Positions 1 to 11,469 of a DNA stretch of 64,000 bases are shown here, piece by piece. Below the pieces are notes generated by a model. It was given only the letters and a program-made list of their open reading frames with translations, was not told the DNA's origin and made no database searches. Origin of the DNA: Meghimatium bilineatum. Taxonomy: Eukaryota > Mollusca > Gastropoda > Stylommatophora > Philomycidae. Each line of letters starts with the position of its first letter. The first letter of the stretch is position 1. The position numbers and the translations under genes are program-made. The stretch lies in assembly GCA_034231615.1 (NCBI GenBank), contig CM067322.1:70189616-70253615 (forward strand), read 5' to 3'.

Positions 1-180
1 CTGCCTTGAAATCTGATAGAACCAAATGAACGATATTGTAACAATATTGTCACAAACCTGTCTTGAAATCTGATAGAACCAAATGAACGGTATTGTAACA
101 ATATTGTCACAAACCTGCCTTGAAATCTGATAGAACCAAATGAACGATATTGTAACAATATTGTCACAAACCTGCCTTGG
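1..180. repeat. 57-bp tandem repeat, about 3.2 copies
   Basis: Three consecutive 57-bp units start at 1, 58 and 115, and a 9-base fourth unit ends at 180. The units differ at only a few bases (for example CTGCC/CTGTC). Each holds a short imperfect inverted motif around ATTGTAACAATATTGT. The array may continue left of the window. Confidence 0.95.
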
Positions 181-299
181 CAAATGAAAGTGATTGTTCT
201 ACAATAGGTCATCTCATTTATGTAAATAATGTAGAGACTCGTGATGATAATAATTCCTGTGAAAATGAGATAAGTGCCATCGGTGAAGTTGACACATGA

Positions 300-897
300 A
301 CTGTTGTGTCAGTCAAGAATGAAGTCAATCTTCTTGGAGACAAAGATATCTACTGACAGAAGTATATTTACTGTGATGTTTGTGGTTTAGATTTTACTGA
401 CAGAAGGGGTTTGCAAAAACACACCAGAATTCACAACCTGCATTAGTCTTGCAAGCGTGATTTTTGTTGTGCAAGTTTTATTAACAGCATCAGCTTAGTG
501 GTATATATGAGATTGCATAGAGGAGAAAAACCTTACCAGTGTGATCTCTGTGGTGTGAGATTTGCTGAGAGTGGGCAACTGAAAAATCACCAGCGAGGTC
601 ATACAGGAGAGAAACCTTTTACATGTGATGTTGAATTTTCAGATAGAAATTCCTTTGTTAGACATAAACGAATCCATACACAACAGCAACCTTGTATGTG
701 CGATATTTGTGATGTGGAGAGTATACATAGTGACAAGCTCAAATATAACACCGCACATACAACAGAACAACAATATGGTTGTAATTTTTGTGGTTCAAGT
801 TATGCGGATATTGGATGTTTGAAGAATCATACAGAAAGTGTTATGAATGACCGGGCATACAAATGTGATCACTGTGGTATTAGATTTACAGTAAAGT
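300..897 (+). pseudogene. C2H2 zinc-finger array, decayed
   Basis: The reading frame at 369-443 encodes a finger (YCDVCG...RRGLQKHTRIH) and then meets TAG at 444-446; another TGA lies at 354-356. After the stop the same frame continues. From 498 it encodes one intact classical finger (YQCDLCG...LKNHQRGH) with the linker TGEKPF. The next finger has lost residues between its cysteines, the third lacks one zinc-binding histidine, the fourth is degenerate and the fifth is cut off by TAA at 897-899. C2H2 arrays bind DNA, usually as transcription factors. The stops and missing ligands suggest a dead copy. An intronless retro-copy or a recently broken gene are both possible. Confidence 0.75.
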
Positions 898-916
898 AAT
901 ATATACTAATGTATAA

Positions 917-1175
917 ATATATACAATTAGGTAAAAAGAAAGGTTACCTGAAATACCTATCAATATAAAACAAACAAAAAATTCACATAAAACAAAGGAC
1001 AATAATCCACGTATCGGTCCAACCGGGACCTTTTTCAAGAAACAAATAACGATCAAACAAAACAAAACCATAAAAATATTGAAAATTAAGATGACTTGAA
1101 CAATAAAGTATCAATGCACCACGCGTGTCTCCAATATGTGAACTAAAGTTTGCGCAATATTGATAGACAGAAATG
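917..1175 (-). repeat. Dispersed repeat with hairpin core (Penelope-terminal-like)
   Basis: Read on the minus strand, the sequence runs TTTCTTGAAAAAGGTCC, a five-base loop, then GGACCGATACGTGGA (stem 1016-1030). An AT-rich stretch and TATTGATAGGTATTTCAGGTAACC follow. The same order of motifs occurs at 26900-27105 and in both arms of the palindrome at 28173-28670. The motif resembles the hairpin region near the ends of Penelope-like elements, where hammerhead ribozymes are known, but the catalytic core here is not canonical. Confidence 0.5.
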
Positions 1176-1599
1176 GGCATGGCTTGAAGGACAATTGCAG
1201 TTGTGATAATATTAAAGGTAATGTATGGGATCAAGTGCTTTTTCATTGACGCGAACGTCCGGATGTTCTGGGTAGTAGGTACAAGTGGTATACAAAGAAG
1301 TACTGTAGAATGGATGTCATGTACCATGGTCATCTAAATACAAAGTTCACAGAATAGGCGTCACAGAAAGGGTAATTGTTACCAAAAATAGCCGGAATTT
1401 TACGTACAGCATTTACCAGGTCCTTCCCCAGAAAAGTATTGCGTGCTACCGTCATTACCCGTGACAGACAATTTGTTGGATATGTGTATAATTTTGTTTC
1501 GAAAATGAATGTAAAGCGCGAAAAAAGTCGGCATACCAGATAAGTACCGCTGCAAGAGAACAGTGCGAAAAATATTCAGAACTAATTGTTTCTGATTCA

Positions 1600-1765
1600 A
1601 AACCCCACCGAAGACGGATGTATCGGACCATTGGCGCAAATAAAAGGTGACACAACGCATTTATTATCTGGTCTACATCCTGCTGGAAATATAGTAGGAC
1701 CATGGTCCTGCTACAAGGGAGATCCAGCGGGAGTTTGAGAATGAACGCTGAAAAAGACTATTCTA
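1600..1765 (+). repeat. SINE-variant repeat (copy 1)
   Basis: The sequence from the TGTATCGGACCATTGG region through ACATCCTGCTGG to GAGTTTGAGAATGAACGCTG matches 62583-62735 in order. The 3' end resembles the tail of the abundant SINE in this window. It differs by an extra 40-odd-base piece containing TAGTAGGACCATGGTCCTGC. Confidence 0.55.
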
Positions 1766-2984
1766 AACAGAAATCCCGAAAAGATAACCCTCTATGTGTG
1801 ATGCGTGCTTGACCCTTGTGTTTAGATGTCTATGCTTGCACACACATTAATACCGGCCTTTTTAGTTCTTTACAAGTAAATTTCTCCTAATTTTATATGA
1901 TAAATATAATAATGCTGTTTGCGATTCTCGTCTGCTAGATTGTTGTTACCACGAGTTTCGAGTGTACAGAAGACTAAATGTCACCACGCAAAAGATAACC
2001 ATGTCTCAAACTCAAGCCACAGCTGTCCTAAAAAGAAATCCAAAACGAATGAATCAAAAAACTCCAAGAAACGTGTTAGAAGATGTAACAAACAAAAGAA
2101 GCAAGCACTTGTGTTTTAAAGTTATGAAAGTAGAAAGTTAACAGAAAATTCTGGCAAATGAAATCAACGGCAACAAAGAAAAAATATGTTATAGTTTTTT
2201 ATACATTGCACAGAAAAAGAACCAATAACGTAATGAACTAACTGATTGTTAAATCTAACACGTCTGAGTTTGAAACGTTTGTTCCCTGCACCAGGAAGGG
2301 GAGTTGTATTTTCTGCTTCTGGTTCCCTTGCCAATATTTTTGGAGGACAATTTTTCGAGAACTTTCGCAAAGGGTTATTTAAAGGGTTATTTAACTTAAA
2401 GGGTTATTTGATTCTCTGTCACTGTACAATGCCAAAAGTTAGGATCATATTTTATTTTCATGCAATGTCGATATCTACTGTAGATTTAATGAGTACATTA
2501 ATTCATTTCCTGCAGTCCAAACACAACAGGCTGCACCACATGTCAATCTTACTTCGTGGACAGACTAGTCTGTTACCAGAACGCATCGCAGGAAACGCAG
2601 GTAAAATTTTGCTAAGAATGATCCCTGACTCACTAGCCAAATAGTACCAACATTAGTTTCTACCCCCCACCCCCCACTTTCCAAGAAGATCCGTCACAGC
2701 CCCATTGTTTAAATTGTAACTGGCAGAACCCATACACAGCACTAGTGTTAAAGTTGATTGGTTAACAAGATTATATTTGCCTGTCAGTATTACAGAAGAA
2801 TATAATTTACAGTACACAGTCTGTAAAACAAGATAATTTTTTTTTAAACACAACAGACAACGGACATTTTGGCATCCCTGTTGAATTCTGACAAGAGGAT
2901 AGACACAGTGACACAACAGATACAGAACACGCCTGTTCATAGTCACACCGAGATAACAGAAACAAAGAATACCACTCCGACTAC
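1766..2984. other. No gene recognised
   Basis: I found no recognisable protein, splice pattern or RNA gene here. Short direct repeats of AAAGGGTTATTT occur at about 2370-2410. An open frame of 132 codons at 2246-2644 has no motif I can name and is probably chance. Confidence 0.5.
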
Positions 2985-3059
2985 CACGATATCATTTTCT
3001 TCTTCTTTTTCTTCTTCTTTCGTTCACTTGAAACATGTCTATATCTGTATTTCTTTCTC

Positions 3060-3990
3060 CTGAATAAAACTCAGTCTTTTTAGTTCACACAGTGGCCCAC
3101 AGAGCTTTGATTCCAGTGTTGTTTTCTCTGGTCAATAAGTCTGCCTCAGCGTTTCATACTCAGAACACTCTTGAAGTATATGTTTGGCACTCTGTGCTGC
3201 CTGTCCACATGTACATATGGCCGTGTTGCCAATCTTGAACTTTGTGTACATGTGACTGGAGTCCGTTGTGTCCCGTTCAGAGGCGTTTAATTACAACTTG
3301 TTCTGATCTGTTCATAATGTAATAGCATCGTGTGATGGTGTTTGTTGCGTTCTTATTGACTTGACCATCTGTTCTTTCTGATGATAGGTGATTGATACAT
3401 CTGGTTGGTCTTCGGCGGCACCTTCCTTAGCCAGTTGATCTGCTTTTTCATTCCTGGTATTCCATAGTGAGAGGGTATCAACTGCATGGTTACCCTATAC
3501 TGTAAGACAGTTCTATTAGTAGTTTTCGTAAGTCTGTTAGTTTTCCAGACTGGAGAACTTGAAGCACTGACCTTGCATCTATCAGGAATACCACAGGCAG
3601 TGGGCCAGGGTTGGAGCAGCAGTTTTTCAGTTGCCACCCTAATTGCCTGGATTTCTGCATCAAAATTATTGCAAAATTTCTCTGTTGGTGTTCTGATCGA
3701 ATCTCTAGGCTGTTGTGGACATTCTATACATACACCTGCACCTCAATTTCTCACTGCATTCTGTGCTGGCCGATTTGTGTAAACTTTGACCCATATGTCT
3801 TGTGTATATTCATCGTTCAGGTAACTGAGAGTGACTGTTCTTCGCAGCAAACTGTTTTTTTTTCGTCATCGCTTATTACTCCTTTCACGTGGGTATGAAT
3901 GTATAATGGTATTCCACGCCTGTCACTCCAAATGGTTTATTCTGGTACAGACCTTAAGGGGCTGTCAAATTTAGGTAGATCTGTAATTTG
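3060..3990 (-). pseudogene. LINE-F RNase H and C-terminal zinc-knuckle region
   Basis: Pieces in several frames resemble the RNase H end of LINE polyproteins: a LIPSHYGIPGMKK stretch corresponds to the usual W(I/V)PSH.GI.GNE.AD motif with a frameshift. Downstream, CTCGQAAQSAKHILQEC (near 3165-3220) is the C-terminal cysteine/histidine motif that follows RNase H in these elements. The role would be RNA-strand removal and nucleic-acid binding during retrotransposition. Frameshifts make it non-functional. Confidence 0.65.
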
Positions 3991-4219
3991 TCTACGGTGT
4001 CGTTTAGCTTGGTGGATAAAGCTGCTTCTTTTCAATCGCTCCATTGCTCGATTTTGGAATCTTTCCTTCATATGATGACTTGGCATACACTGAAACTTTT
4101 CTGTTTGAATTAGTACTTTTGTGTCTCTGCGTTCGCCAAGTGTTTGCATTCTTCCCATTTTCTGTATATCTACTATGGGTGTTGATTTCATTGCTCCCAT
4201 TATCCTGTGCCTGATTTTT

Positions 4220-5400
4220 CACTTTATCTAGATCTTTTAATGTGGTGTTTGATGCAGGACACCATGCAGCTGAGGCATATTCCAAGTGTGGTCTTATGCC
4301 TTGCTGGTAAACTTTACGGAGTATATTCCTACTGGCTCCCCATGTGGTTCAACTTAGTTTTCTCTGGATACCTAACTTGCTCCTGGCTTTTGTTGTTGCT
4401 TTGTTTATGTGTTGCTTTCATGTCAGCTTATCATCAAAAGGAACTCCGAGGTATTTGGGTTGTTTGTCTTCTTTCAAGAGCTCTCCATCTATCCTGATAA
4501 CACCGGCTTTTTGTTTTGGTGAGAGGGTAAAGAGTGTAGTGCTGCACTTATATGTGTTAATGCTGACCCACCATCTATTTATCTGCCCATAGGTTATGGC
4601 ACTAATAGATCTTTGTATTTGTTTAGTGGCCACTGTCCCCGTATACCAGATCACCAGGTCGTCAGCATACATTGCCACTTTGATCCCGTGTGGTAGTTCG
4701 GCAAGTAGATGATTGATATAAATCAAGAAAAGTGTGGGTGACAAGACTCCTTCCTGGGGGACTCCATGACGCAGTAGGACATTCGTGCTCTTGCGACCAT
4801 CCAATTGTACCCTGTTTCTTCTATTATGCAGATATGATTTTACCCATTTGTACATTCTTGAATTAACCCTGAGATTTCGCAATTTCTTTAAGAGTACTTC
4901 TTTTCAAACCGTGTCAAATACTTTCCTGAGGTTTATCGATGTTGCTAGTACCAGTTTCTTATCTTGGAAGGCGTCCTCAGTCTTTTTGGAGAGGTAGGCT
5001 GCCTGATCTTCAGTAGAGTAGCACTGTCTGAAGCTTTCTTGTTGCGATACCAGAAGGTTTTCACTTTCAAGGTACCACTGCATACTAAGATTGATAATGT
5101 ATTCCATTGTTTTACATAGACAGCTTGTGAGACTGTGTTGCTTTCTTTTCCTGATTTGAGGAGTGGTATCATTATTGCTTCCCTCCATGCCTTCGGAACA
5201 TTACCTGTGGTCCGGCTTGTGTTGACGATCTGAAGTAGCTTTGCTCTTGCTGCAGTTCCCAGGTTTTTAATAATTTCATTGGATACTCCAACAGCTCCTG
5301 GGGACTTTATCATTTTCAATTTGGATATTGCATGCTCCAGTTCTTTCAATGTGATTGGTGCCTCCATGACTTCAGGTATAGGTCCGTCTTGTTCAATATT
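4220..5400 (-). pseudogene. LINE-F reverse transcriptase domain
   Basis: The fingers/palm region is spread over at least three overlapping frames. Recognisable pieces are SPGAVGVSNEIIKNLG (5' end), GVPQEGVLSPTLFLIYINHL (usual GVPQGG; here G to E) and the catalytic AMYADDLVIW near 4670. KYLGVPFDDKLT follows at about 4420. The YADD aspartates are intact, but the frame is broken upstream (around 4890-5190) and downstream, so no continuous enzyme is encoded. Confidence 0.85.
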
Positions 5401-5844
5401 TTGCTGGGTCTCTCGAACCTCCTTTTATTTGTTTGGGCTAACTTTGATTTTATTGTCTTTTGCAAAGGAGTATGCAAAGTAATCAGCTGCATGTTTACCT
5501 GTTAAACTGTGTCTATCTTTACAAAGTGTGATCCTTGTATTTTCCCTGTACCTTCATCATTTAGTTGTTTTACCAGTTTCCATTCTGTTTTTTTTTCTTT
5601 CCAGCTGCTCCGTCTGGCTTATAACTTGGCTCTTTGAAATCTAGCCTTTGTTTGCTGATATTTGTTTGGTGTTCTTGGCTAGGTCTGTTCTCTGTCTGTT
5701 GTCTAGATGTTTCCATCTCATTTTGCAGCCTCTCCAGTTCATCATTCCAATAGGGTTTGTAGTAGTATGCATGTAGTATGCACCTATTACATTCATTAAC
5801 TACCATATTTATATCTTTGTTCACGTCCTTAGCTAGAACACTGC

Positions 5845-6570
5845 TTAAATGCTGAGTACATTTCCAGTCTGCCCTCTTATAGTTCCACCTAGTGAGTGTG
5901 CTTCTAGTCTGTCCTTGATAAATTCATCGTGGATTTCTAAAAATACGGGTCTGTGGTCACTACCTCCAAGCTGCTTTCCAACGACTCGTGTGATGTTCCA
6001 TTCAAGGTCTGGTGTGGAAGTGATGTGCCATGCTCTCAAGTAGAAGGTTGGTGGGTCTGCTGGCTGGTTAATAAGTATGAGCTTATTTTCATCCTGCCAG
6101 CTCTCAAGTTCCCGATCTCTCTTGTCCATGTGATCATAACCCCAGCTCTGAGAGTGGCTGTTGAAGTCACCACACAACATAAGTCTCTCTTTTTCTGAGA
6201 TTATGTCTAGTGCCAGTGATCTATGATTTAGGCAGTAGTAGTTCAGGAGATGGAATTCTGTACTGTCTGTTTTTAGGTGGAGCATCTGGTATTCTGCTCC
6301 CTTCATATACACTTCTAGCTGACATGCATTGATATTGTTAATAACAAGTGTCGGAAATTCACCCTTTCGTCTGTCATTTCGGTCTGATCGGTAAAACCGG
6401 TAGCCTCTGATTTTAAAAGCTATATCGCTGCTGAGGTGCATTTCTTTAATACAGCATACATTAACTTATTATTCACATAGGATATTTTCAAGCTCCATTT
6501 TTTTACAGTATCCATATCGTTTGCTGTTGACACCCTCAGCATCCAAGTGCATTATTTTTATGTGTCGTTG
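5845..6570 (-). pseudogene. LINE-F endonuclease domain
   Basis: A 198-codon open stretch (6441-5845) carries exonuclease-endonuclease-phosphatase signatures: LMLCGDFNSHSQSWG (GDFN), and GGSDHRPVFLEI (SDH) near the end. Upstream in the same direction, KIMHLDAEGVNSKR and CCIKEMHLSS correspond to the domain start and to the metal-binding QETH motif, which here reads KEMH. Two stop codons separate these from the main open stretch. The enzyme nicks target DNA to prime reverse transcription. Confidence 0.8.
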
Positions 6571-6943
6571 GTTTGTTTGGCCAGTAGCTCTATTCCCTTA
6601 CCTCCTGGCTCCTCGGGGCAATAGACGACCTCCAGTAATTAGGGAATGGGCCCTTTCGAGGTATAGAGTCCGGCACAGTCACTGCCTGAATGTCCGCCAC
6701 AGGACAGGCACCATAACTATTATTGGATATAGACATGTTCCCAGTGTGTTTTGTACGTGGCATCCTGATTAATTGTGCGCCTTTTGTCTGGTTGTCTCAG
6801 TCTTCAGCACCCTGCGTACTTGGGCAGAACTGTGGTCCAACTCGAGTGGGACTGTCCGACTAGTATTAGTTTCCAGCCCCTGATGGCTGAACTAAGCCCC
6901 AACACCACTTCAAGATGTGGCCTCGATGGCGTCATGATATCAT

Positions 6944-7289
6944 GAATGATTGCCCCTTTACCCTGATGACTACCACAAATTTCGCCAGCCATAGATTAAG
7001 AACCAGAGGAACAAAGATTATGTTTTCCTACTGTGCCCTAGAAGCTTCGGATTGCCGCTATGTGATGAAATCAATTACCGTAACCATTTCCGCAATGCTT
7101 GTCTAGTTTCACCTGAACATATGATCTTTAATAAATAACGATAAAATAGGGAAAAAAATACCGCAAACCCACACAATACTGCCGCTGCAGGAATGTTGAT
7201 CGGATTTCACATACGGGCGGTTGGAGGAGAAAAACTAACATACTTAGCTGACTGTTCCGTGGCCTTCGCTTTTTTATAAGACCTATTGG
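6944..7289. other. No gene recognised
   Basis: AT-rich sequence outside the LINE-F target-site duplication. Nothing recognisable was seen. Confidence 0.4.
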
Positions 7290-7425
7290 CTAATGAGAAA
7301 ACTCGCCTTCTAAATTAATTCTCGCTCTTCCCTGGATTATTATTTGCTGTCACACAAAGTTTAACCAATGAAATTTACGGGAATAGTCAAATTAGTCTTT
7401 AAGAAGGCTTGTCTTTCCCTTCACG
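7290..7425. mobile_element. Fold-back hairpin element (MITE-like), degenerate
   Basis: Arms AAACTCGCCTTCTAAATTAA and AATTAGTCTTTAAGAAGGC face each other across a core containing AACCAATGAAATTTACGGG. The layout matches the better hairpins at 19190 and 59355, and the external flank GACCTATTGGCTAATG recurs at 46315. No coding sequence is present. Confidence 0.45.
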
Positions 7426-7559
7426 ACTGTTCACTGGATTTTATTTGAAAAAGAAAACAGAAAAATAAGAAAAAAATAAAAATAATTTCAATAAAAACAA
7501 ATTGTCATCTAATAATAACTTCTTCAGATGAAACACCAAGTAATAGGAGACAGCCAGAT

Positions 7560-7725
7560 ACTGGAAATGCGAGGGCAACACTGGGCAAATATTAAAATAA
7601 ACCGAAAGAGGTATATGTGTTACCGCTATTTATAAATAAAACACACTAGCAACGAAACAAAGACAGACGATATTTCGACTAAAAAGCCTTCAACAGGACG
7701 AAAGCCAACATATAAATAAACAATA
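7560..7725 (-). repeat. Penelope-terminal-like hairpin motif
   Basis: The minus strand reads CTGTTGAAGGCTTTTTAGTC followed by GAAATATCG. GGCT and AGTC can pair, followed by GAAA. This resembles stem II and core of the hammerhead ribozymes known from Penelope-like elements, but CTGTTGA replaces the canonical CTGATGA, so activity is unlikely. Confidence 0.35.
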
Positions 7726-7973
7726 TATCATTTAAAGTGCTTAAACATTCCATGAAACCTATCATAGGAAATGGGAAATAAAAAAGATCAAAGCTGAACG
7801 GTTCTATTTACTGTTGGTTTCGGAGCCGGAATGGAACGTATAATAATGAGTTTATGACACGCATTTTTTCCCAATTTTATCCTCATTCTTAACTCTTACT
7901 AAATCATCGTCATCATTCTTTCGTCCACTTTATCCGTTCTTCATGATATGTCTATCTTCTCTGAACTTGCTGG

Positions 7974-8080
7974 ATTCTAAAATTATACATTTGACGTTTC
8001 CCGTCATTTGGTCACTGTGTATACTTTGTGTCGACAGCCAATACAAATAATAGGAAACGTTAAATGAGCCATTTTAGAAG
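7974..8080. mobile_element. Fold-back hairpin element (MITE-like)
   Basis: TTCTAAAATTATACATTTGACGTTTCC at the left pairs imperfectly with AGGAAACGTTAAATGAGCCATTTTAGAAG at the right. The centre has ATTTGGTCACTGTGTATACTTTGTGTCGACAGCCAAT, which is the core shared by copies at 45160, 53395 and 59355. Confidence 0.55.
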
Positions 8081-8824
8081 ATTTTTTTCAATTTGCAACA
8101 TGTCTTAATATGTTGATAGTCTTGGATCAAATATACATTATTGAAATAAAATATACATAAAATGAATGGAATATACCAGTTTCTGTTGTGGATCGCATAT
8201 ATACATATACACCGAGGAGTGGTTTTGATGTATCACTTAATAACGACAACAGACTCGGCTCTTAAGTTGAAAAGATTGTGCTTCAGCTCATGGAGGAATT
8301 AATAGCATAATTAGCAAACAATGATTTGACGGAGACGCATCGTTTTACACTAGGAACAACAAAGAAACCTGTCGCAAGGGCCAGAGTTGTGCCCTGGGGT
8401 CGACATCTGTTTCGGCTGCATTGGACTAGAAACACCGTCAAGTCGAATGGCTGCTGGAACAGAGGGCGGAACACTTATGGGAATGTCCCACGTGATGTGA
8501 GGCCAGTTTTCTAATCAAGAATCAAGAAGAATCAAGAACCGCATTTCAAAAATAGCTAAGGAGACTCCAAGTATATAAATAGTGACCTACGGATGAGGTC
8601 CTAATAAATTGTATTTTTAGGAAAAATACAGGTATCGAATGCAAGTCTAAGACAGGTACGAAACGTATTTGAAAAAAAATATTCAATTCTTAAATCACAA
8701 CTACCGTTATTGTGTCTAAATTAAATTTAGGGCAGGTACATTCGGCTAGTGCCCCTTCAATTCGGCGAAGATGGCAGCTAAACATGTCTTATATGTCTGT
8801 TCTTAGTGTGCATGCCTGATTGAA

Positions 8825-8990
8825 AGATGTGACACACATCCAGTAGCATTGAAGAGAAATGCCAGAGAGGGAGTACATAATAACAATACTGAGATATTTT
8901 GAGGGTGGAGTTTGCAGTCCGATCCCATAGTGTCATAGTGAGCCAGAAGGCAGCGCCAGAACTAGGCAGAGGCAATCGGGGTGATGTCCA
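8825..8990 (+). repeat. SINE relic, diverged
   Basis: The stretch GGAGTTTGCAGTCCGATCCC followed by ATAGTG and later AGGCAGCGCCAGAACT resembles the middle of the SINE (GGAGTTGGCTGTCCCATCCC, then the CCAAAGCCATGCTGAAGT region). Both ends are lost. Confidence 0.35.
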
Positions 8991-9790
8991 AATGCAGAAG
9001 TTACAAAAACAATATACAATGGTGCCACAACCGAAATGATTTTAGTTGATCTAAAGGGGCTTGTCCAAGTGTGTTAAGGTATTAACTGCAAGGCTACCTA
9101 CCTTGTGCTAACTACTTCGGTCAGTACCAGGTCTTAGTTTTCTGGAAAGGTTGGGATGAGGTAAATATACAATCAGCGGGAGTTTTATCAAAATACATAC
9201 ACTTCGCCATCTGTTACAAGAGAAGGGATACTTATGGGAGTTTATAAGAAAATCGGAGTGGATCCTTGGTTCAGAAAATCACTAACTGCTTGTTCCCAGT
9301 ACAAAATAGGCCTACAACGGTTGATCTTCACCCAATTATATTTTCTGCCGCCATATCCAGCATGGGGATCCACTTAATTAATGTGGTCTATTTTAAACCC
9401 GAGTGCTTGCATAATTGACATACCAGAAACCCACCAGAACCAGCTCGCAACAACTGAGCTATGAAACATTGATCAGTCGTTTACATGGAGATTTCTGGGG
9501 TTTTTTTTCCCCGTAACATTCTCGGTACACTATACTCAAGCAACGAAGCATGACGGGATCTAGTATAGATCTCTGAACAGAAATTAAACACGACTTCATT
9601 CGCTGTGTTTTTAAAATTATTGTTGCGCTTTTTGATGATCACTATTTATATATTTAGTCGCAAGCCAAACACAAATCCAAGACTGATCAGCAAAATAATT
9701 ATAAATCAGTTCTTCGGGTAAGGTCCACTTTCTGTTTAGAAATCTTTACTGTCGGCGGTCGCGAACGACAAATATCAACAGTCAATATAT
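8991..9790. other. No gene recognised
   Basis: Unremarkable AT-rich sequence. A fragment near 9625-9690 (GATCACTATTTATATATTTAGTCGCAAG, here paraphrased by its ends) resembles the core of the fold-back elements. Confidence 0.35.
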
Positions 9791-9792
9791 CT

Positions 9793-11193
9793 ATGTGACG
9801 TGCCCTTTACAGAAAATTGTTCACACTGTTACTCTATAAGCCTCTCGTTTCTGTGTAAGCTGTCCAGCCTCTTCCAGTGTCATGTTCAGAAGGTCCTTGA
9901 TATCCAGTGTCCATCACAGTCTTGGTCTGCTTCTTGTTCTCTTGCCTGGAACTTTTCCCTCCACGATTAACCTTTCTAAACTACTGTGTATTTTTATATG
10001 TCTGAAATATTTTTTAATGGGTTTTTTGTATCGGTTTGAGGAGCCACTTTATTTCTATGTTCGGGCCTGTGCAGACGTCTGCATTGGTTCGTCTTTGTGT
10101 CCATAATGTTCTTACGACCTTTCTATAACAGCTCATTTCGAATGCCGATATGTTCTTTTCGATTGTGAATGTAACTGCCTATATATGTTGCCACTGGAAA
10201 TTTATAGCTTCTTAATAGTTGTAGCTTTGTTTTTCGGTTTGACCCTAGATTTTATCATCTGTAATGTTTTTTGTAAAGTCAATGCTAATCTCTTTCTGAT
10301 CTCTGCTCATATGATGTTGATGGTTGACTCGAGATATTCAAAGTAGCTGACGATTTCTTAGTTGTTCTTTGTCATTGTTTATTTTAGGTGTGAGTTCATG
10401 TATTTTTGAAACATAGTTTATGCATTGAGAAAGCGATTTTGTGCCTCTCTGTTATGTTGTAACTGACACAATCATGTGTTCCAAACACACGTTGCTCCTT
10501 GATATTAGGGTGGTCTCATCTGCAGACCTAATTTCTCAAATCTCATGTCCTCCGATATTAAAGGATTGAAACTGTTGATAACGTGGGTCTTCTTGTACAT
10601 TTCGCATGTTTTCTGCGTATATGTTGAACAGGTGTGGTGAGACTTTTTAATCTCTGCCGGACTTCTTTTTGGACCTCAAACCAGTCAGATGTTTCTCCCT
10701 AGATGCGAACAGAAGCCTGTTGTTCCTGATAAAGCATTTTAATGAGCGATATAAAATAGTATGGGAAGCCCATTCTCTCCATTATATTACACAATTTCTA
10801 GTGTGTTACTCAGTCAAATGTCTTTGTGCAGTCTATGAAACAGCTGCATATATCTGCATAACTCTCTGCACTTCTCTATTATATTTCTCATGCTGAAGAT
10901 GTGATCCCTAGAAATTCTGATGTCTAAATCTTGCCTGAACTATATTGATTTCTCTGTCCATATGTTGTTTCACTCTTTTCATTATTATCTTGGGAAGTAT
11001 CTTGCTGACCTGATCGATCAGTGCTATTGTTCTGTAATTTATGCAGCCTTTCAAGTTGCCCTCTTCGGTGTGGTATATATACTGATCTTTTCCAAATCGT
11101 CACACAGAGAGCATAGTAGACATGGACAGTAGGTTCTCCTACCGCTTGTATCAGTTCAGCAGCCAATTTGTCGCACCCTGGTGAACTTGCCAC
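9793..11193 (-). pseudogene. LINE-E reverse transcriptase relic
   Basis: Minus-strand fragments run in order through a reverse transcriptase: SSPGCDKLAAELIQAVGEP at about 11190; NYRTIALIDQVSKILPKII near 11040; a degraded palm including SADETTLIS where an (A)DD is expected; and finally a CYRKVVRTLWTQRRTNADV C-terminal segment near 10100. The 3' end AAAGGGCACGTCACATA at 9793 is shared with the copy at 49077. Stops and frameshifts are frequent, and the second catalytic aspartate appears lost. Confidence 0.7.
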
Positions 11194-11204
11194 TTTTTAT
11201 TTTT

Positions 11205-11335
11205 TTTTATAAATAACTAAAATGTCAAGAGGATGTCCTACAAGGTAGGGAGAGCCGCAGTAACAAAATAAATAAGCGATAAAAACTAATAAGGTTAAAG
11301 ATTTTACTATAATACTAACTCTAAATATAATTCAG
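11205..11335 (-). repeat. Dispersed repeat related to palindrome flank
   Basis: TATTTATAAATAACT...GAGGATGTCCTACAAGGTAGG...GCCGCAGTAAC parallels 28110-28160 (ATAAATAACC...GGGTGTCCGACAAAG...GCCGCAGTAACC) and the reverse complement of about 27060-27105. These appear to be ends of one element family. Confidence 0.45.
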
Positions 11336-11469
11336 AAAAACACCGGTAACACACCAGATGGTCATTTCATACGCAAAATATTATATAGATGACGTGCCAT
11401 GAAGTTTCTATATGAAGATAACCTCAATATAACAGCATGTCATCTACTAAGGTTTTCTGTTGCATGGGT

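Larger units (their letters stand above)
2996..6932 (-). mobile_element. LINE-F, full-length EN-RT-RNaseH retrotransposon (decayed)
   Basis: A 3.94-kb non-LTR element lies on the minus strand. Its 5' end (GCCATCGAGGCC) is at 6932 and it ends in a (GAA)n-type tail at 2996. It is flanked by an 11-bp target-site duplication with one mismatch: CACGATATCAT at 2985-2995 and CATGATATCAT at 6933-6943. The order from the 5' end is leader, a possible start codon at 6763, apurinic-like endonuclease, reverse transcriptase, RNase H and a C-terminal zinc-knuckle-like motif. An RNase H plus EN is typical of I/Jockey-type non-LTR elements; the exact clade is uncertain. Frames are broken in many places, so this copy is inactive. 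Other copies are at 19813-20102, 43520-43740 and 51690-52047. Confidence 0.85.

Noticed and set aside
2246..2644. 132-codon plus-strand open frame
   Set aside because: No recognisable motif, no splice context and no repeat homology; most likely chance.
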